A stretch of 64,000 nt of DNA from Noviherbaspirillum aridicola (GTDB lineage Bacteria; Pseudomonadota; Gammaproteobacteria; Burkholderiales; Burkholderiaceae_D). The notes under the pieces were generated by a model. The model was not told the DNA's origin, made no database searches, and saw only the letters and a list, made by a program, of their open reading frames with translations. The position numbers and the translations under genes were made by a program. Shown piece after piece: positions 42,358 to 50,297 of the stretch; position 1 is the first letter of the stretch, and each line of letters begins with the position of its first letter. The stretch is from contig NZ_BPMK01000004.1 of the NCBI RefSeq assembly GCF_019656455.1, forward strand, positions 62,001-126,000, given 5' to 3'.

Positions 42358-43137
42358 TCAGGGCCTGGCTGTTACGCCGGGAAGAAACTCAATTCCGGTC
42401 CGGCGGACCAGTTCTTCATATGAGATCGGACGACTGACACGCGCCTCATTGGTGTTTTCCAGCCAGTGTGCCCAGGCGCGCCCGGTGCTCTTGTCGTAGA
42501 CCAGCTTGTAGAGGTAGTCCGGCACCCATACCTTCCCGGGGCCGATGGTCTCCGCTTTCGCGTCGAATACCGGACCGCTGATGACGTATACATCGCCCGA
42601 TGCACGCATTACATATTTGCGGGTCGCGAGTTCGATGCCCGCCCATGCCCTCTGGTTGTTTTTTGGCGCCTGAGGCACCATGTTCGCGAGCGAGAAACTC
42701 TGCGCCATTGCGCGCGTGCTCGGCATATTCGCCGCCGGCGCCATGTGTCCTCGGTCAAAACCGCTCCCCTTGTAGTCCTCAAGCTGCGCGCGATCGGCAA
42801 AGGGGAGGCGCGCATCCGCAAAGAAGCGATTGCTGCGTTTCTCATCCTGGGCGTCGATCAGCTGCTCCCGGCTCATGCGTTCGGCGACCAGCAGGGGCGT
42901 TTTTGTGACGCCGGAGTGCAGCACGGCGAACGCCTCATAGCACAGAGGCCGCGGCCTCCACTGCGCAAGATTGGCGATCCTTGGCGGGCTGCCATTGAGG
43001 AAAAACTGCGGGCACTCGCGGAAGTCCGGCGCGGGACTCGGGTGCGCGTGAACGCCGGTGGCGAGGAGCAGCGCGCCGAGGATAAAGCGCGCTGCTTGGA
43101 AAAGGGCCTTTCCGTTGTGTCCGGTGGAGTCTCTCAT
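42358..43137 (-). CDS. exported DNA/RNA non-specific endonuclease (DRGH nuclease)
   Basis: 259 residues from the ATG before RDSTGHNGKA (43137); the frame is open to 43338. A signal peptide is present (ALFQAARFILGALLLATGVH). The catalytic motif of the NucA/NucM/EndoG family is clear: GSGFDRGHMAPAANMPS (DRGH at 128-131, His131 the general base), followed by FSLANMVPQAPKNNQRAW with the metal-binding Asn. It would cleave DNA and RNA in the periplasm or outside the cell using Mg2+. The third nuclease type in the region, after SNase and PD-(D/E)XK. Stands alone between small genes. Confidence 0.9.
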   Translation of the reverse strand: MRDSTGHNGKALFQAARFILGALLLATGVHAHPSPAPDFRECPQFFLNGSPPRIANLAQWRPRPLCYEAFAVLHSGVTKTPLLVAERMSREQLIDAQDEKRSNRFFADARLPFADRAQLEDYKGSGFDRGHMAPAANMPSTRAMAQSFSLANMVPQAPKNNQRAWAGIELATRKYVMRASGDVYVISGPVFDAKAETIGPGKVWVPDYLYKLVYDKSTGRAWAHWLENTNEARVSRPISYEELVRRTGIEFLPGVTARP

Positions 43138-43267
43138 TGTAGGCGCGTGAAGATAGGACGGATGATGGCTGGCAGTGCGTGCAGAACCGGATAAGAAAGA
43201 AATGGCCGTGGGGAGCAAATCATGATTGCTGGCGTTCCGCCAGATCGCCGGCGCCGTGGGTGTCGGG

Positions 43268-43600
43268 CTATTGACTCCGGTCCAGCTGTTGAAGCTCCAG
43301 GAGCCTTGACGCATAAGCGTTGCTGAGGCAGCCGACATCGCTGCTGCAGGTGTTCCTGCTTTTTAGCCACTTTCGCTGGCTATTGACGAGTTCCGACTCT
43401 GCCAGTGGATTGGCTTTTTTAATCCGGTTGTATACGGCGGAAAGCTGTTCGTCATATACCGAAAGACGCTGATCTGCGCAGATGACGATTTCAGTCAGCG
43501 TAGACGCCTTTTTGCAGTCGTAACTGGCGGCGAGTGACGTACCGGGAAACGCGAGTGCAATAAGAAGTGCACCTGCGATGGCCGCGACCGGTTGCTGCAT
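43268..43600 (-). CDS. LprI/DUF1311-family periplasmic protein
   Basis: 110 residues with a signal peptide (AAIAGALLIALAFPGTSLAA). The mature part has the LprI-like (DUF1311) pattern with its conserved cysteines: YDCKKASTLTEIVICADQRL, LDE-like SVYDEQLSAVYNRIKKA and QRKWLKSRNTCSSDVGCLSN, ending in RLLEL. Members include lysozyme inhibitors of the LprI group; most are periplasmic. It probably protects or acts in the envelope. Divergence from neighbours is not evident. Confidence 0.8.
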   Translation of the reverse strand: MQQPVAAIAGALLIALAFPGTSLAASYDCKKASTLTEIVICADQRLSVYDEQLSAVYNRIKKANPLAESELVNSQRKWLKSRNTCSSDVGCLSNAYASRLLELQQLDRSQ

Positions 43601-44112
43601 GTTGATTTCCCCCTCTGTCTGTTTTTTTGTGGCGGAAGTTTATTCGAAATCGGTTGAATCCGCTGCACTGGCGTCGGCTTTTAATTTGGAGACGGCGGTT
43701 CTCCATCCATCCTCTGCACTATTACCACCGCGTTTGTTGAAACTCTGAATCTAATCTTGAAGGGACGCTACGAACACTAGCGCTGCAGCAGTCTGCCCGT
43801 TGTCGGCCTGAAGCAGCACTTGGATATCACGTGGCAAAAATCTGGCGGCCGACGGACTGTTTTTTAAATGAGGCAAAGAGAATCTGGGTGCGGACGGCGT
43901 CCATACTGAGCTGTCGAGTGCATTGCTCAGGCTCTGTCGAGGCCGATACGAGCATCTCCGACGGAAGGAAATAGCGGATCGCCGTGATGAACCACGGCCG
44001 ATGGCCCGACCTGTGTCGCCTCCGCGCTAATTGTGAAGATCATATATTTATGGGATTGACGTGACGGGACGTGTTGCCCACGATCTTGCCACTCCAATTA
44101 TCGCTCATTCCC
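43601..44112. other. ~510 bp without a gene
   Basis: No supported reading frame on either strand; the sequence contains only very short open frames and no obvious repeat. Confidence 0.4.
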
Positions 44113-44331
44113 ATGACCATCATCATCATTGCGCTTTTACATGCTGTTCCGGTGCTCATTGCCGCAACGTGGTTCAAGACCAAGTCCGCAGTGTTCATCA
44201 CGGCAGCACTGATGGCCGTGTTCGGTTTTGCTACGGGTGGGCCCGCTTACGGGTTCATCGACCTGCTTGGAACCTCCGTCGGTGTCTGGCTGAGTCTGAA
44301 GATGGTTGGGGGCGGACGCGAAGCGTCATGA
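44113..44331 (+). CDS. small two-helix membrane protein (72 aa)
   Basis: 72 residues from the ATG of MTIIIIALLHAVPVLIAATW (44113). Two hydrophobic helices (about 2-19 and 24-41) separated by a short polar turn (FKTKS), then a third weakly hydrophobic stretch (YGFIDLLGTSVGVWLSLKMV). It is a typical small inner-membrane protein with no recognised family. The frame is open further upstream to 44071. No ribosome site is strong. Confidence 0.5.
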   Translation: MTIIIIALLHAVPVLIAATWFKTKSAVFITAALMAVFGFATGGPAYGFIDLLGTSVGVWLSLKMVGGGREAS

Positions 44332-44846
44332 GGGTTACGGGCTCAATCCGGGTGGAAATGGGCCGCCTTCATTCGGTCGATTCGGTCTTTCGGTAGTTGA
44401 GGACCTGGGAGACGCAAGCAGACGAGTTTTGCGCGTACAACGAGCGAGCGTGCACGTCTATTTTGCCTTCCGCCTCTTCATGCGGAAATCCTGCTTTGAT
44501 GAAGGTTCTTTAGAAAGAACATCTCGTCCACCAATTCCTGGTGCTCTATGGTCTTGCTGTCCAGGACGAGACGATTGGAGGCGCGTCCATAAGTCGGCGA
44601 TGCAGGCCCGCCTCAGGGGCGCTGCAACGGATCGCTCTGGTCGGCTCCTTGCCCGTTCGCGTGTCCTGCGGCCGCTTGCGCTGCCTGGCCCAGCGTCGTT
44701 CCCTCAGGCCCCGTCCCTTGCTAGCAGCCGGCGCGACGAAGTCCGGACAAGGCGGACGGGGAGAGGAACATGGGTGAAGATGAGGAAGTTAGCGTTCCGC
44801 TCTCCACCGTGTTCTGCTCACATAGATTCCGCCTCAAACCGGGCGC
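44332..44846. other. ~515 bp without a recognisable gene
   Basis: A long plus-strand open frame crosses this stretch but its translation is Arg/Ser/Pro-rich and without conserved motif, typical of a chance frame in GC-rich DNA. Probably decayed genes. Confidence 0.4.
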
Positions 44847-45299
44847 TCATGGGAATTCATCATTCTTCCGGCGTCCCGGTTTCTCACGCAGTAACCGCTC
44901 AAAATACTCGTCGATCATCTCCTGTGTTTTTTTCATCCAGCGCGGGTCGTCCATCCCGGTGTAATCCGGCTTCATCCCAACAAATCGTTCACCCCCTTGC
45001 ATCGCCTCCCTGGCCGACGTCCGTGCAACTTCACCTGCCCGACCAGGCCGCAACTTGTTCCCGCGGATCGGATGCAGGTAGGAGGCGGGGACAGGGCCGC
45101 GCTTGCGGCGGAGTCGCTTCCTGCCAATGGACCACGTCATTGTGTAGCCGCACCTGGGGAAGTTACTGCAGCCCTGGAAGGGACCGTACTTGCCGGTCTT
45201 CTCGACGATGGCGCCTGTTTTGCATTGGGGGCGCTGGCAGCAGACGCGGCGTCCCTGTCCGCTTGGAGTCGCGCCGGCACTCCATTTTGACAGTGACAA
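44847..45299 (-). CDS. topoisomerase-type C4 zinc-finger protein
   Basis: Up to 150 residues; the start is uncertain (a TTG at 45299 is the furthest). Residues ~20-53 form one zf-C4 topoisomerase-type finger: VCCQRPQCKTGAIVEKTGK, then GPFQGCSNFPRCGY, with the KTGKYGPFxGCSNFPxC signature. Such fingers occur at the C-terminus of type IA topoisomerases and in some nuclease-associated proteins. The rest is basic (GRKRLRRKRGPVPASYL) and ends in a charged helix (KKTQEMIDEYFERLLREK). It may be the surviving C-terminus of a larger protein or a small free zinc-finger DNA-binding protein. Confidence 0.6.
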   Translation of the reverse strand: MSLSKWSAGATPSGQGRRVCCQRPQCKTGAIVEKTGKYGPFQGCSNFPRCGYTMTWSIGRKRLRRKRGPVPASYLHPIRGNKLRPGRAGEVARTSAREAMQGGERFVGMKPDYTGMDDPRWMKKTQEMIDEYFERLLREKPGRRKNDEFP

Positions 45300-45429
45300 T
45301 TACCGCGCTTGCGCTACGCTGAAGTCGAAATTCAGGAAGACAGCGTTCCGGCAAGTGGTTCCCAGTGTTCCAGCGTTCGCCGTCGCTTTTGGCGTAGGTT
45401 TGCTAAGTCAGGGCTGTTTTTCCCTTGAG

Positions 45430-45456
45430 AAGGTACTGTTGCGTCAGCAGTACCTT
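45430..45456. repeat. 9-bp inverted repeat in an intergenic region
   Basis: AAGGTACTG and CAGTACCTT with a 9-base loop, in the 440-bp gap before the 45739 gene. No T-run on either side; possible operator or transcript hairpin. Confidence 0.4.
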
Positions 45457-45738
45457 CGCAACGCGCGCCGAGCGACCGCGACCGGTGCGTGAAATGCCTC
45501 GACGGGTCTGTCTTGCAATACGCCTGTATACGTTTGGCAGCTCAGCTGCAAATTGGTGATGAGATTGCGGATCGAAGGGTGACGCATGCTGCAACTGGGC
45601 CACTTGAAGGAGCTTGGATGGTCAAGGCCTGAGCGGGCATTTTTCGAGCGGGCGCGTATGTTCTTGTGCCGCCAAGTGGCGGCGAAATGGTTACAATGTA
45701 TAAAAAGCAAGAGCGAATCTTTTCTCAAGGGGTGGGCC

Positions 45739-46590
45739 ATGCAGGAAAACGTACGTTTTGCAGACAACGCTGCCAAGATCTTCGTGTTCGACCAAGTGTA
45801 TCCATTGGCAGCGGCCACCGAACAAGCGAACAAGAAAAAACTTTACGCGTTTGGCTTGGCCGCCAAACTCAATCCCTTCAAGCGGCCGAAAGAAGAGACC
45901 GTGCTTCTGCTCAAACACGAGCTGCGCTACGAGCCTTTCTGGCACGTCGCCACCAAGCGCGAGGTCGACTTTTCAAGGGAAATCAACTACCCAGTTGACG
46001 TCGGCAATGCCTATGCGAACAAGGTCGTCATCAACGGCACGGAATACCCGATCACCGAACAAGGGAACAAGCGGACGATTACGCTTGCCGCCGTGGAGTT
46101 CTGCCATCGCAAGATCCCTTATGAGGACTACCTGGATGGCCTGTGCCGCGATGTAAAAAAGGGCGCGCTGGAAAACTACATCCGCAAATACAAGTTGCAG
46201 GAACACGTCGAACTGCAATTGCCCGAAGCTGTCGCCTCACAGGTCCGCGTGCCCACGTTACTTCAAAAGGTCAACCAAACGTTGTCCGCGGAAGCCATCA
46301 ATGCCCATGAATTCCAGCAGGACACAATCACCGTGGAGAAGGCCTACCTCTACTACCGGCCCGTCTTTGCTTTCCAGTATTCCTGGACCACTGAAGACAA
46401 GGTCGGCGTGATCGAAGTTGACGGGTTGACCGGCGAGGTCATTGAGAACGGGCAGTGGTTCAAGGATAAGATTGAGTCCATTGCGACGCGGGAAATGATG
46501 TTCGAAGCCAGTGCCGAGATTGCAAGTGCCTTTGTCCCGGGCAGTGGGCTCGCAGTCAAGGTAATCGAAAAAATCACGACAGGCAGTTGA
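45739..46590 (+). CDS. hypothetical protein (283 aa)
   Basis: 283 residues from the ATG before QENVRFADNA (45739). No signal peptide. It is a globular alpha/beta protein: FGLAAKLNPFKRPKEETVLL, RYEPFWHVATKREVDFSREI, YRPVFAFQYSWTTEDKVGVI and EVDGLTGEVIENGQWFKDKI are well-formed; the VIEVDGLTGEV stretch resembles PepSY-like strands. It ends with a weakly hydrophobic helix (AEIASAFVPGSGLAVKVIEK). Not recognised as a named family. Followed directly by the SNase remnant. Confidence 0.65.
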   Translation: MQENVRFADNAAKIFVFDQVYPLAAATEQANKKKLYAFGLAAKLNPFKRPKEETVLLLKHELRYEPFWHVATKREVDFSREINYPVDVGNAYANKVVINGTEYPITEQGNKRTITLAAVEFCHRKIPYEDYLDGLCRDVKKGALENYIRKYKLQEHVELQLPEAVASQVRVPTLLQKVNQTLSAEAINAHEFQQDTITVEKAYLYYRPVFAFQYSWTTEDKVGVIEVDGLTGEVIENGQWFKDKIESIATREMMFEASAEIASAFVPGSGLAVKVIEKITTGS

Positions 46591-46602
46591 GACGTTCTCT
46601 AG

Positions 46603-46959
46603 GACCGCAAGCCCGTCAAACTGCGTCTGGCCAACGTCGATGCTCCGAAAAAGTATCAACCCTTTGGCCAGCGACCGCGACAGTCACTTGCCGATCTATG
46701 CTGGAACAAGGATGCCGCTTACACGACGCAGGATATTGAACGTTATGGGCGCATCGTCGCTGTCGTTACATGTGGTGGTATTGAAGTCAACCGGGAGCAG
46801 GTCGAGCGCGGGATGGCCTGGGTCTACCCGCGTTATAGCAGGGACCGGTCTCTAGCCAGCGTACAAGACAATGCGCGGACCCGGCAGGCGGGGTTGTGGC
46901 AGGATGCCGATCCCATAGCGCCATGGGAATTCAGGAAAAACGGTCGTCGCGCTGATTGA
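46603..46959 (+). pseudogene. SNase-like nuclease remnant without N-terminus
   Basis: From a TAG at 46600 to TGA at 46957, 118 codons read as an SNase fold: VKLRLANVDAPKKYQPFGQR, YGRIVAVVTCGGIEVNREQV, ERGMAWVYPRYSRD and RQAGLWQDADPIAPWEFRK. The N-terminal strand with the DGDT metal ligand and the signal peptide are missing, there is no start codon, and the active-site Glu of DAPE is Lys here. It resembles the intact SNase at 14884-15387 (also ending APWEFR), so it is probably a broken relative. Confidence 0.85.
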
Positions 46960-47142
46960 TACCCTGGCTTGCACTGCAATATGGGATGAATTTCATGTCC
47001 GTTCACTCGGCAGGCCTGCTGCGTGATCCATGTCGCTTCATCTACGGAGAGGTCCCGATTCTCGCATTAGTTGTATCTGCGGCAACGACCTGGCTTGCCG
47101 AGATACCCACGCTCTTGCCGCCTCGGACCGGATCGGTGACTT

Positions 47143-47168
47143 TTGAAGTCGTACCGGCATGCTAGAAT
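47143..47168 (+). promoter_or_regulatory. promoter-like elements of tRNA-Cys-like unit 1
   Basis: TAGAAT at 47163-47168, 42 bases before the tRNA-like start, same word and distance as in unit 2. The -35 is weaker (TTGAAG at 47143, 14-base spacing). Confidence 0.45.
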
Positions 47169-47209
47169 TCGACAACTTCTTCGCGGTGCCGACCCTATTA
47201 GGGGGCAGC

Positions 47210-47300
47210 GGAGGGGGCGATAACGTAAGTGCTTGATTTTGTTGGAGGGAAACGGCCTGCAAAGCCGTAGACGCCGGTTCAATTCCGACCCCCGCCTCCA
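47210..47300 (+). tRNA. tRNA-Cys-like RNA gene, copy 1 (noncanonical 5' half)
   Basis: The 3' half looks like tRNA-Cys: anticodon stem ACGGC/GCCGT around loop CTGCAAA (anticodon GCA, 47259-47261), T-arm GCCGG-TTCAATT-CCGAC, and an end ...CCCCGCC-T-CCA with the U73 discriminator typical of tRNA-Cys. The 5' acceptor would be GGAGGGG with one mismatch. Between acceptor and anticodon stem there are 35 bases instead of ~19, and no normal D-arm. It has its own -10 and terminator, so it is expressed, but it may not be a working tRNA. The 31 bases at the 3' end are identical to those at 62990-63020. Confidence 0.5.
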
Positions 47301-47308
47301 CTACATTG

Positions 47309-47341
47309 ATGGGTTAGCTCGAACAGAGCTAACCCATTTTT
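47309..47341 (+). terminator. intrinsic terminator of tRNA-Cys-like unit 1
   Basis: TGGGTTAGCTC-GAACA-GAGCTAACCCA followed by TTTTT: perfect 11-bp stem (extendable by an A/T pair), 10 bases after the tRNA-like 3' end. Confidence 0.9.
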
Positions 47342-47841
47342 CATTTCAACGCCCCTGATTCGCAAGGCTTCCGCCACAAGCGAAGGCTTCCTTTCGTGGC
47401 AGGGCCCCGAAGACTACATCACGCCGTTTCCGGGATCCGTTCATCCCACATTTTCGAATCATAGAGTGTGCGATCGAGTCGTTGCCAACGCCTGCCCGAG
47501 GCGGCGCGACTTGACGTTTTTCTACCTTCTCGTTTTTCACTGGCCGCAGCGGCGCCTCAGGTCAAAACCCATGAAATCGCGGCAAACCACGGATAAGGTA
47601 AATCCAACAAATATGTTGCGAGAGTAAATTTTAATTTCGAGTATTAATTCACACATTTACGCGACGCAGGAGCGTTTGCAAATGGTGTGGACTAGCAGTG
47701 ACCATTGCGAATGTGAAGGAAAATTAGTGTCGTAAAAACAGCCTGTTGCACCCAGCATTTCAGTTTTTCTCCTTCTGCTTTCCGCGGCGAAACTGTAGAA
47801 TGAACTCGTGAAAACTATTAAATTTGTGAACGGGTGCAAAT
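47342..47841. other. ~500 bp upstream of the adhesin operon
   Basis: No supported gene. The last 250 bases are clearly AT-richer than the rest of the window (for example around 47590-47660 and 47760-47840), which fits a regulated promoter region, perhaps with H-NS-like silencing. No exact promoter boxes assigned. Confidence 0.45.
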
Positions 47842-49416
47842 GTGAATGTTTTGGCTAGTAATTCCCGGCGGTCGCTGGCTGTCGTTTGTTCAACGCTTGT
47901 TCTCGTTGCTTTGTCAGGATGCGGGTCTCTCGCCCCGACTGCGGTGTCAAAGCAAGAACTGACCGACGGCCTGGCCACGGATCGCAAAGCGGCCCGTGCA
48001 AACGTCGAGCCGGTCACCGGGAAGCTGACGCTGGAAGAGGCGATCGCGCGTGCGCTGAAATACAACCTGGAGCGCCGCAGCCGGATGATGGAGGAGGCGA
48101 TCGCCTTCAATCAGTTCGACGCGGGCCGCTATGACATGTTGCCGAAAGTGGTGGCGCAGGCGGGCTACCGCTGGCGCGACGAGGAACTGGTCTCCCGCAG
48201 CAAGGATTCGGTGACCGGACTGCCATCGCTCGCCAACCCCTTCATATCCAGCGAGCGTGCCGCGACGGTTTATGACCTCGGCATGACATGGAGCCTGCTC
48301 GATTTTGGCGCAAGCTATTATGGCGCGCGTCAGAATGCCAATCGCGTGCAGATTGCGGCCGAACGCCGGCGCAAGGCAATGCATCTGCTGATCCAGGATG
48401 TCCGCGCTGCCTTCTGGCGCGCCGCGAGCGCCCAACGCTTGCAGCAGCGGGTGGCGGAGACGATCAAGCTCGCCGGGGACGCTCTCGTGGACGCGCGCAA
48501 GGCTGAAGCCGAGCAGATGCGCTCGCCCGTTGAGAGTCTGCGTTACCAGCGTCAAGTGCTCGAGAATCTGCGTCTGCTCGAAGCGACCAATCAGGAACTT
48601 GCGACGGCGCGGCTGGAGCTTTTGCATCTGATCAACATGCCACTGACGACGCGTCTTGAAGTCGAAGAGCCATCGGAAGCGCTCAGCACCCGCATACTGG
48701 AGCTGCCTGTCGAGCGTCTTGAAGACGTGGCGATGGGTCTCAACGCGGACCTCCGAGAGCAGTTCTACAACGCCCGTATCGCCCGCGATGAAACGCGCCG
48801 CGTGCTGCTTCGGCTGTTTCCCGGTGTTTCGTTCAACTACAACCTGAAATACAGCACCGACAGTTACCTGGTCAATGAGCACTGGCAGGAAGCCGGCGCG
48901 ATCATCTCGTTCAACCTGATGAACCTGCTGTCCGGCCCCTCCCAGATGCGTCTGGCGGATGCCGGCGTATCGCTGGCGGATCAGCGACGCATGACCGCTC
49001 AAATGGCCGTGCTTACACAGGTACACGTCGCCAGGCTGCAGTACGCGAACGCCATTGAACAGTACCAGCGCGCGGAAGCCGTTGCGGGCGTGGACGCCAA
49101 GCTGGACGACATCATGGCCAAGCGCGCGAGACTGGAGGTTCAGAGCAAGCTCGAATCGGTCGCCAACAACACTACTGCCATCCTGAGCCTGCAGCGCCGC
49201 TACCAGTCTCTCGTCCAGGCGCATACCGCCGCCAGCAGGCTGCAGGCCACCCTTGGCATGGAGCCTGAGTTCGACAGCATGGACGACATGAGCCTGTCGC
49301 AGCTGACGTCCATCGTCGCGCGCGCGCTCAAGTCCTGGAACCAGGCCGAGCTGCCAGATGGCGTGCGGATCGAGGAACCTCGGCAGGAACAAAACAAGAA
49401 TTCCGGCCGTAGTTGA
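47842..49416 (+). CDS. TolC-family outer-membrane efflux lipoprotein
   Basis: 524 residues from the GTG at 47842. A lipoprotein signal ends at the lipobox LSGCGS (about residue 27). The mature part has the two-repeat TolC/OEP layout: LTLEEAIARALKYNLERRSR near the start, long helices, beta strands (VYDLGMTWSLLDFGASYYGA; and WQEAGAIISFNLMNLLSGPS in the second half) and matching helical hairpins. It forms a trimeric outer-membrane channel for export. First gene of the secretion cluster; its stop is ~80 bp before the adaptor start at 49494. It would serve the giant adhesin encoded two genes downstream. Confidence 0.9.
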   Translation: MNVLASNSRRSLAVVCSTLVLVALSGCGSLAPTAVSKQELTDGLATDRKAARANVEPVTGKLTLEEAIARALKYNLERRSRMMEEAIAFNQFDAGRYDMLPKVVAQAGYRWRDEELVSRSKDSVTGLPSLANPFISSERAATVYDLGMTWSLLDFGASYYGARQNANRVQIAAERRRKAMHLLIQDVRAAFWRAASAQRLQQRVAETIKLAGDALVDARKAEAEQMRSPVESLRYQRQVLENLRLLEATNQELATARLELLHLINMPLTTRLEVEEPSEALSTRILELPVERLEDVAMGLNADLREQFYNARIARDETRRVLLRLFPGVSFNYNLKYSTDSYLVNEHWQEAGAIISFNLMNLLSGPSQMRLADAGVSLADQRRMTAQMAVLTQVHVARLQYANAIEQYQRAEAVAGVDAKLDDIMAKRARLEVQSKLESVANNTTAILSLQRRYQSLVQAHTAASRLQATLGMEPEFDSMDDMSLSQLTSIVARALKSWNQAELPDGVRIEEPRQEQNKNSGRS

Positions 49417-49493
49417 CTTGGCGAATGCACCACAGGTCAATCGGGACCGGGCGTGGGAAACGCTCGGTCTGCTTCCAATACATACATCTCAAC

Positions 49494-50276
49494 ATGCCAC
49501 ATCTCCCGCTGGGCCTCGCTGCGCTCGTTGCAGCCCTGATGGCTGTACCCGTATCGGCGGCACCCGCATCGCCGGTTACTCAACCTGCCGCCGCCCCGTC
49601 GCCCGAGCACGCGATACGCGTACAACTCCTGCCCAGGCGTTATACGACGCTGGCTGCCGAAATCGGCGCCAAGGTTCAGCGGCTGCCCGTGCCCGAGGGC
49701 GAGCGCTTTCGGGCGGGCGATGTGCTCGTCGTGTTCGACTGCTCGATACACGCCGCCCAGTTGAAGAAAGCCGAGTCGTCACACTCCGCGGCCAGCCAGA
49801 CCTGGGAAGCCAACAAGCGACTCGTCGAACTCAACGCGGCCGGCAAGATGGAGCTGAACGTCGCCAAGGCCGAGATGGACAAGAGTCAGGCCGAGGTCAG
49901 CGCCGCTGCGGCATTCGTTTCCAAGTGCCGGATACAGGCACCCTTTTCCGGGCGGGTGGCGGAACAGAAGGTGCGCGAGCAGCAATATGCCCAGCCCGGG
50001 CAGGCGCTTCTGGACATCATCGACGACGGCCAGCTTGAGATCGAACTCATCGTACCGTCGAAGTGGATGGCCTGGATGAAAACCGGGCTGGGTTTCCGTG
50101 TACGCATCGACGAGACGGGCAAGACGTATCCGGCCAAGATCAAGCGAGTGGGCGCCCGTGTCGATCCGATCAGTCAGTCCGTCAAAGTGCTCGCGGTCGT
50201 CGACGGAAACCACCCCGACCTCGTCGCCGGCATGAGCGGCCACGCACAATTCAACGTCCCCGCCACCGGGCAGTAA
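49494..50276 (+). CDS. periplasmic adaptor (HlyD/RND-MFP type)
   Basis: 260 residues from the ATG of MPHLPLGLAALVAALMAVPV (49494), chosen because it gives a clean signal peptide (cleavage after VSAAP); a longer frame begins at 49413. The adaptor layout is clear: a lipoyl/beta-barrel start (YTTLAAEIGAKVQRLPVPEG and ERFRAGDVLVVFDC), a helical hairpin (AEMDKSQAEVSAAAAFVSKC), and the second half-lipoyl RIQAPFSGRVAEQKVREQQY, then the beta-barrel LEIELIVPSKWMAW. It links an inner-membrane pump to the TolC-type channel. Confidence 0.85.
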   Translation: MPHLPLGLAALVAALMAVPVSAAPASPVTQPAAAPSPEHAIRVQLLPRRYTTLAAEIGAKVQRLPVPEGERFRAGDVLVVFDCSIHAAQLKKAESSHSAASQTWEANKRLVELNAAGKMELNVAKAEMDKSQAEVSAAAAFVSKCRIQAPFSGRVAEQKVREQQYAQPGQALLDIIDDGQLEIELIVPSKWMAWMKTGLGFRVRIDETGKTYPAKIKRVGARVDPISQSVKVLAVVDGNHPDLVAGMSGHAQFNVPATGQ

Positions 50277-50297
50277 CACGAATCCCTGAGAGTCGCC

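Noticed and set aside
44306-45322. 338-residue plus-strand open frame
   Set aside because: Arg/Ser/Pro-rich translation without motifs, no ribosome site, and it lies opposite the zinc-finger gene.
47038-47301. Minus-strand open frame beginning MEAGVGIEPAS
   Set aside because: This is the well-known false protein produced by reading a tRNA 3' end backwards; the RNA gene explains it.
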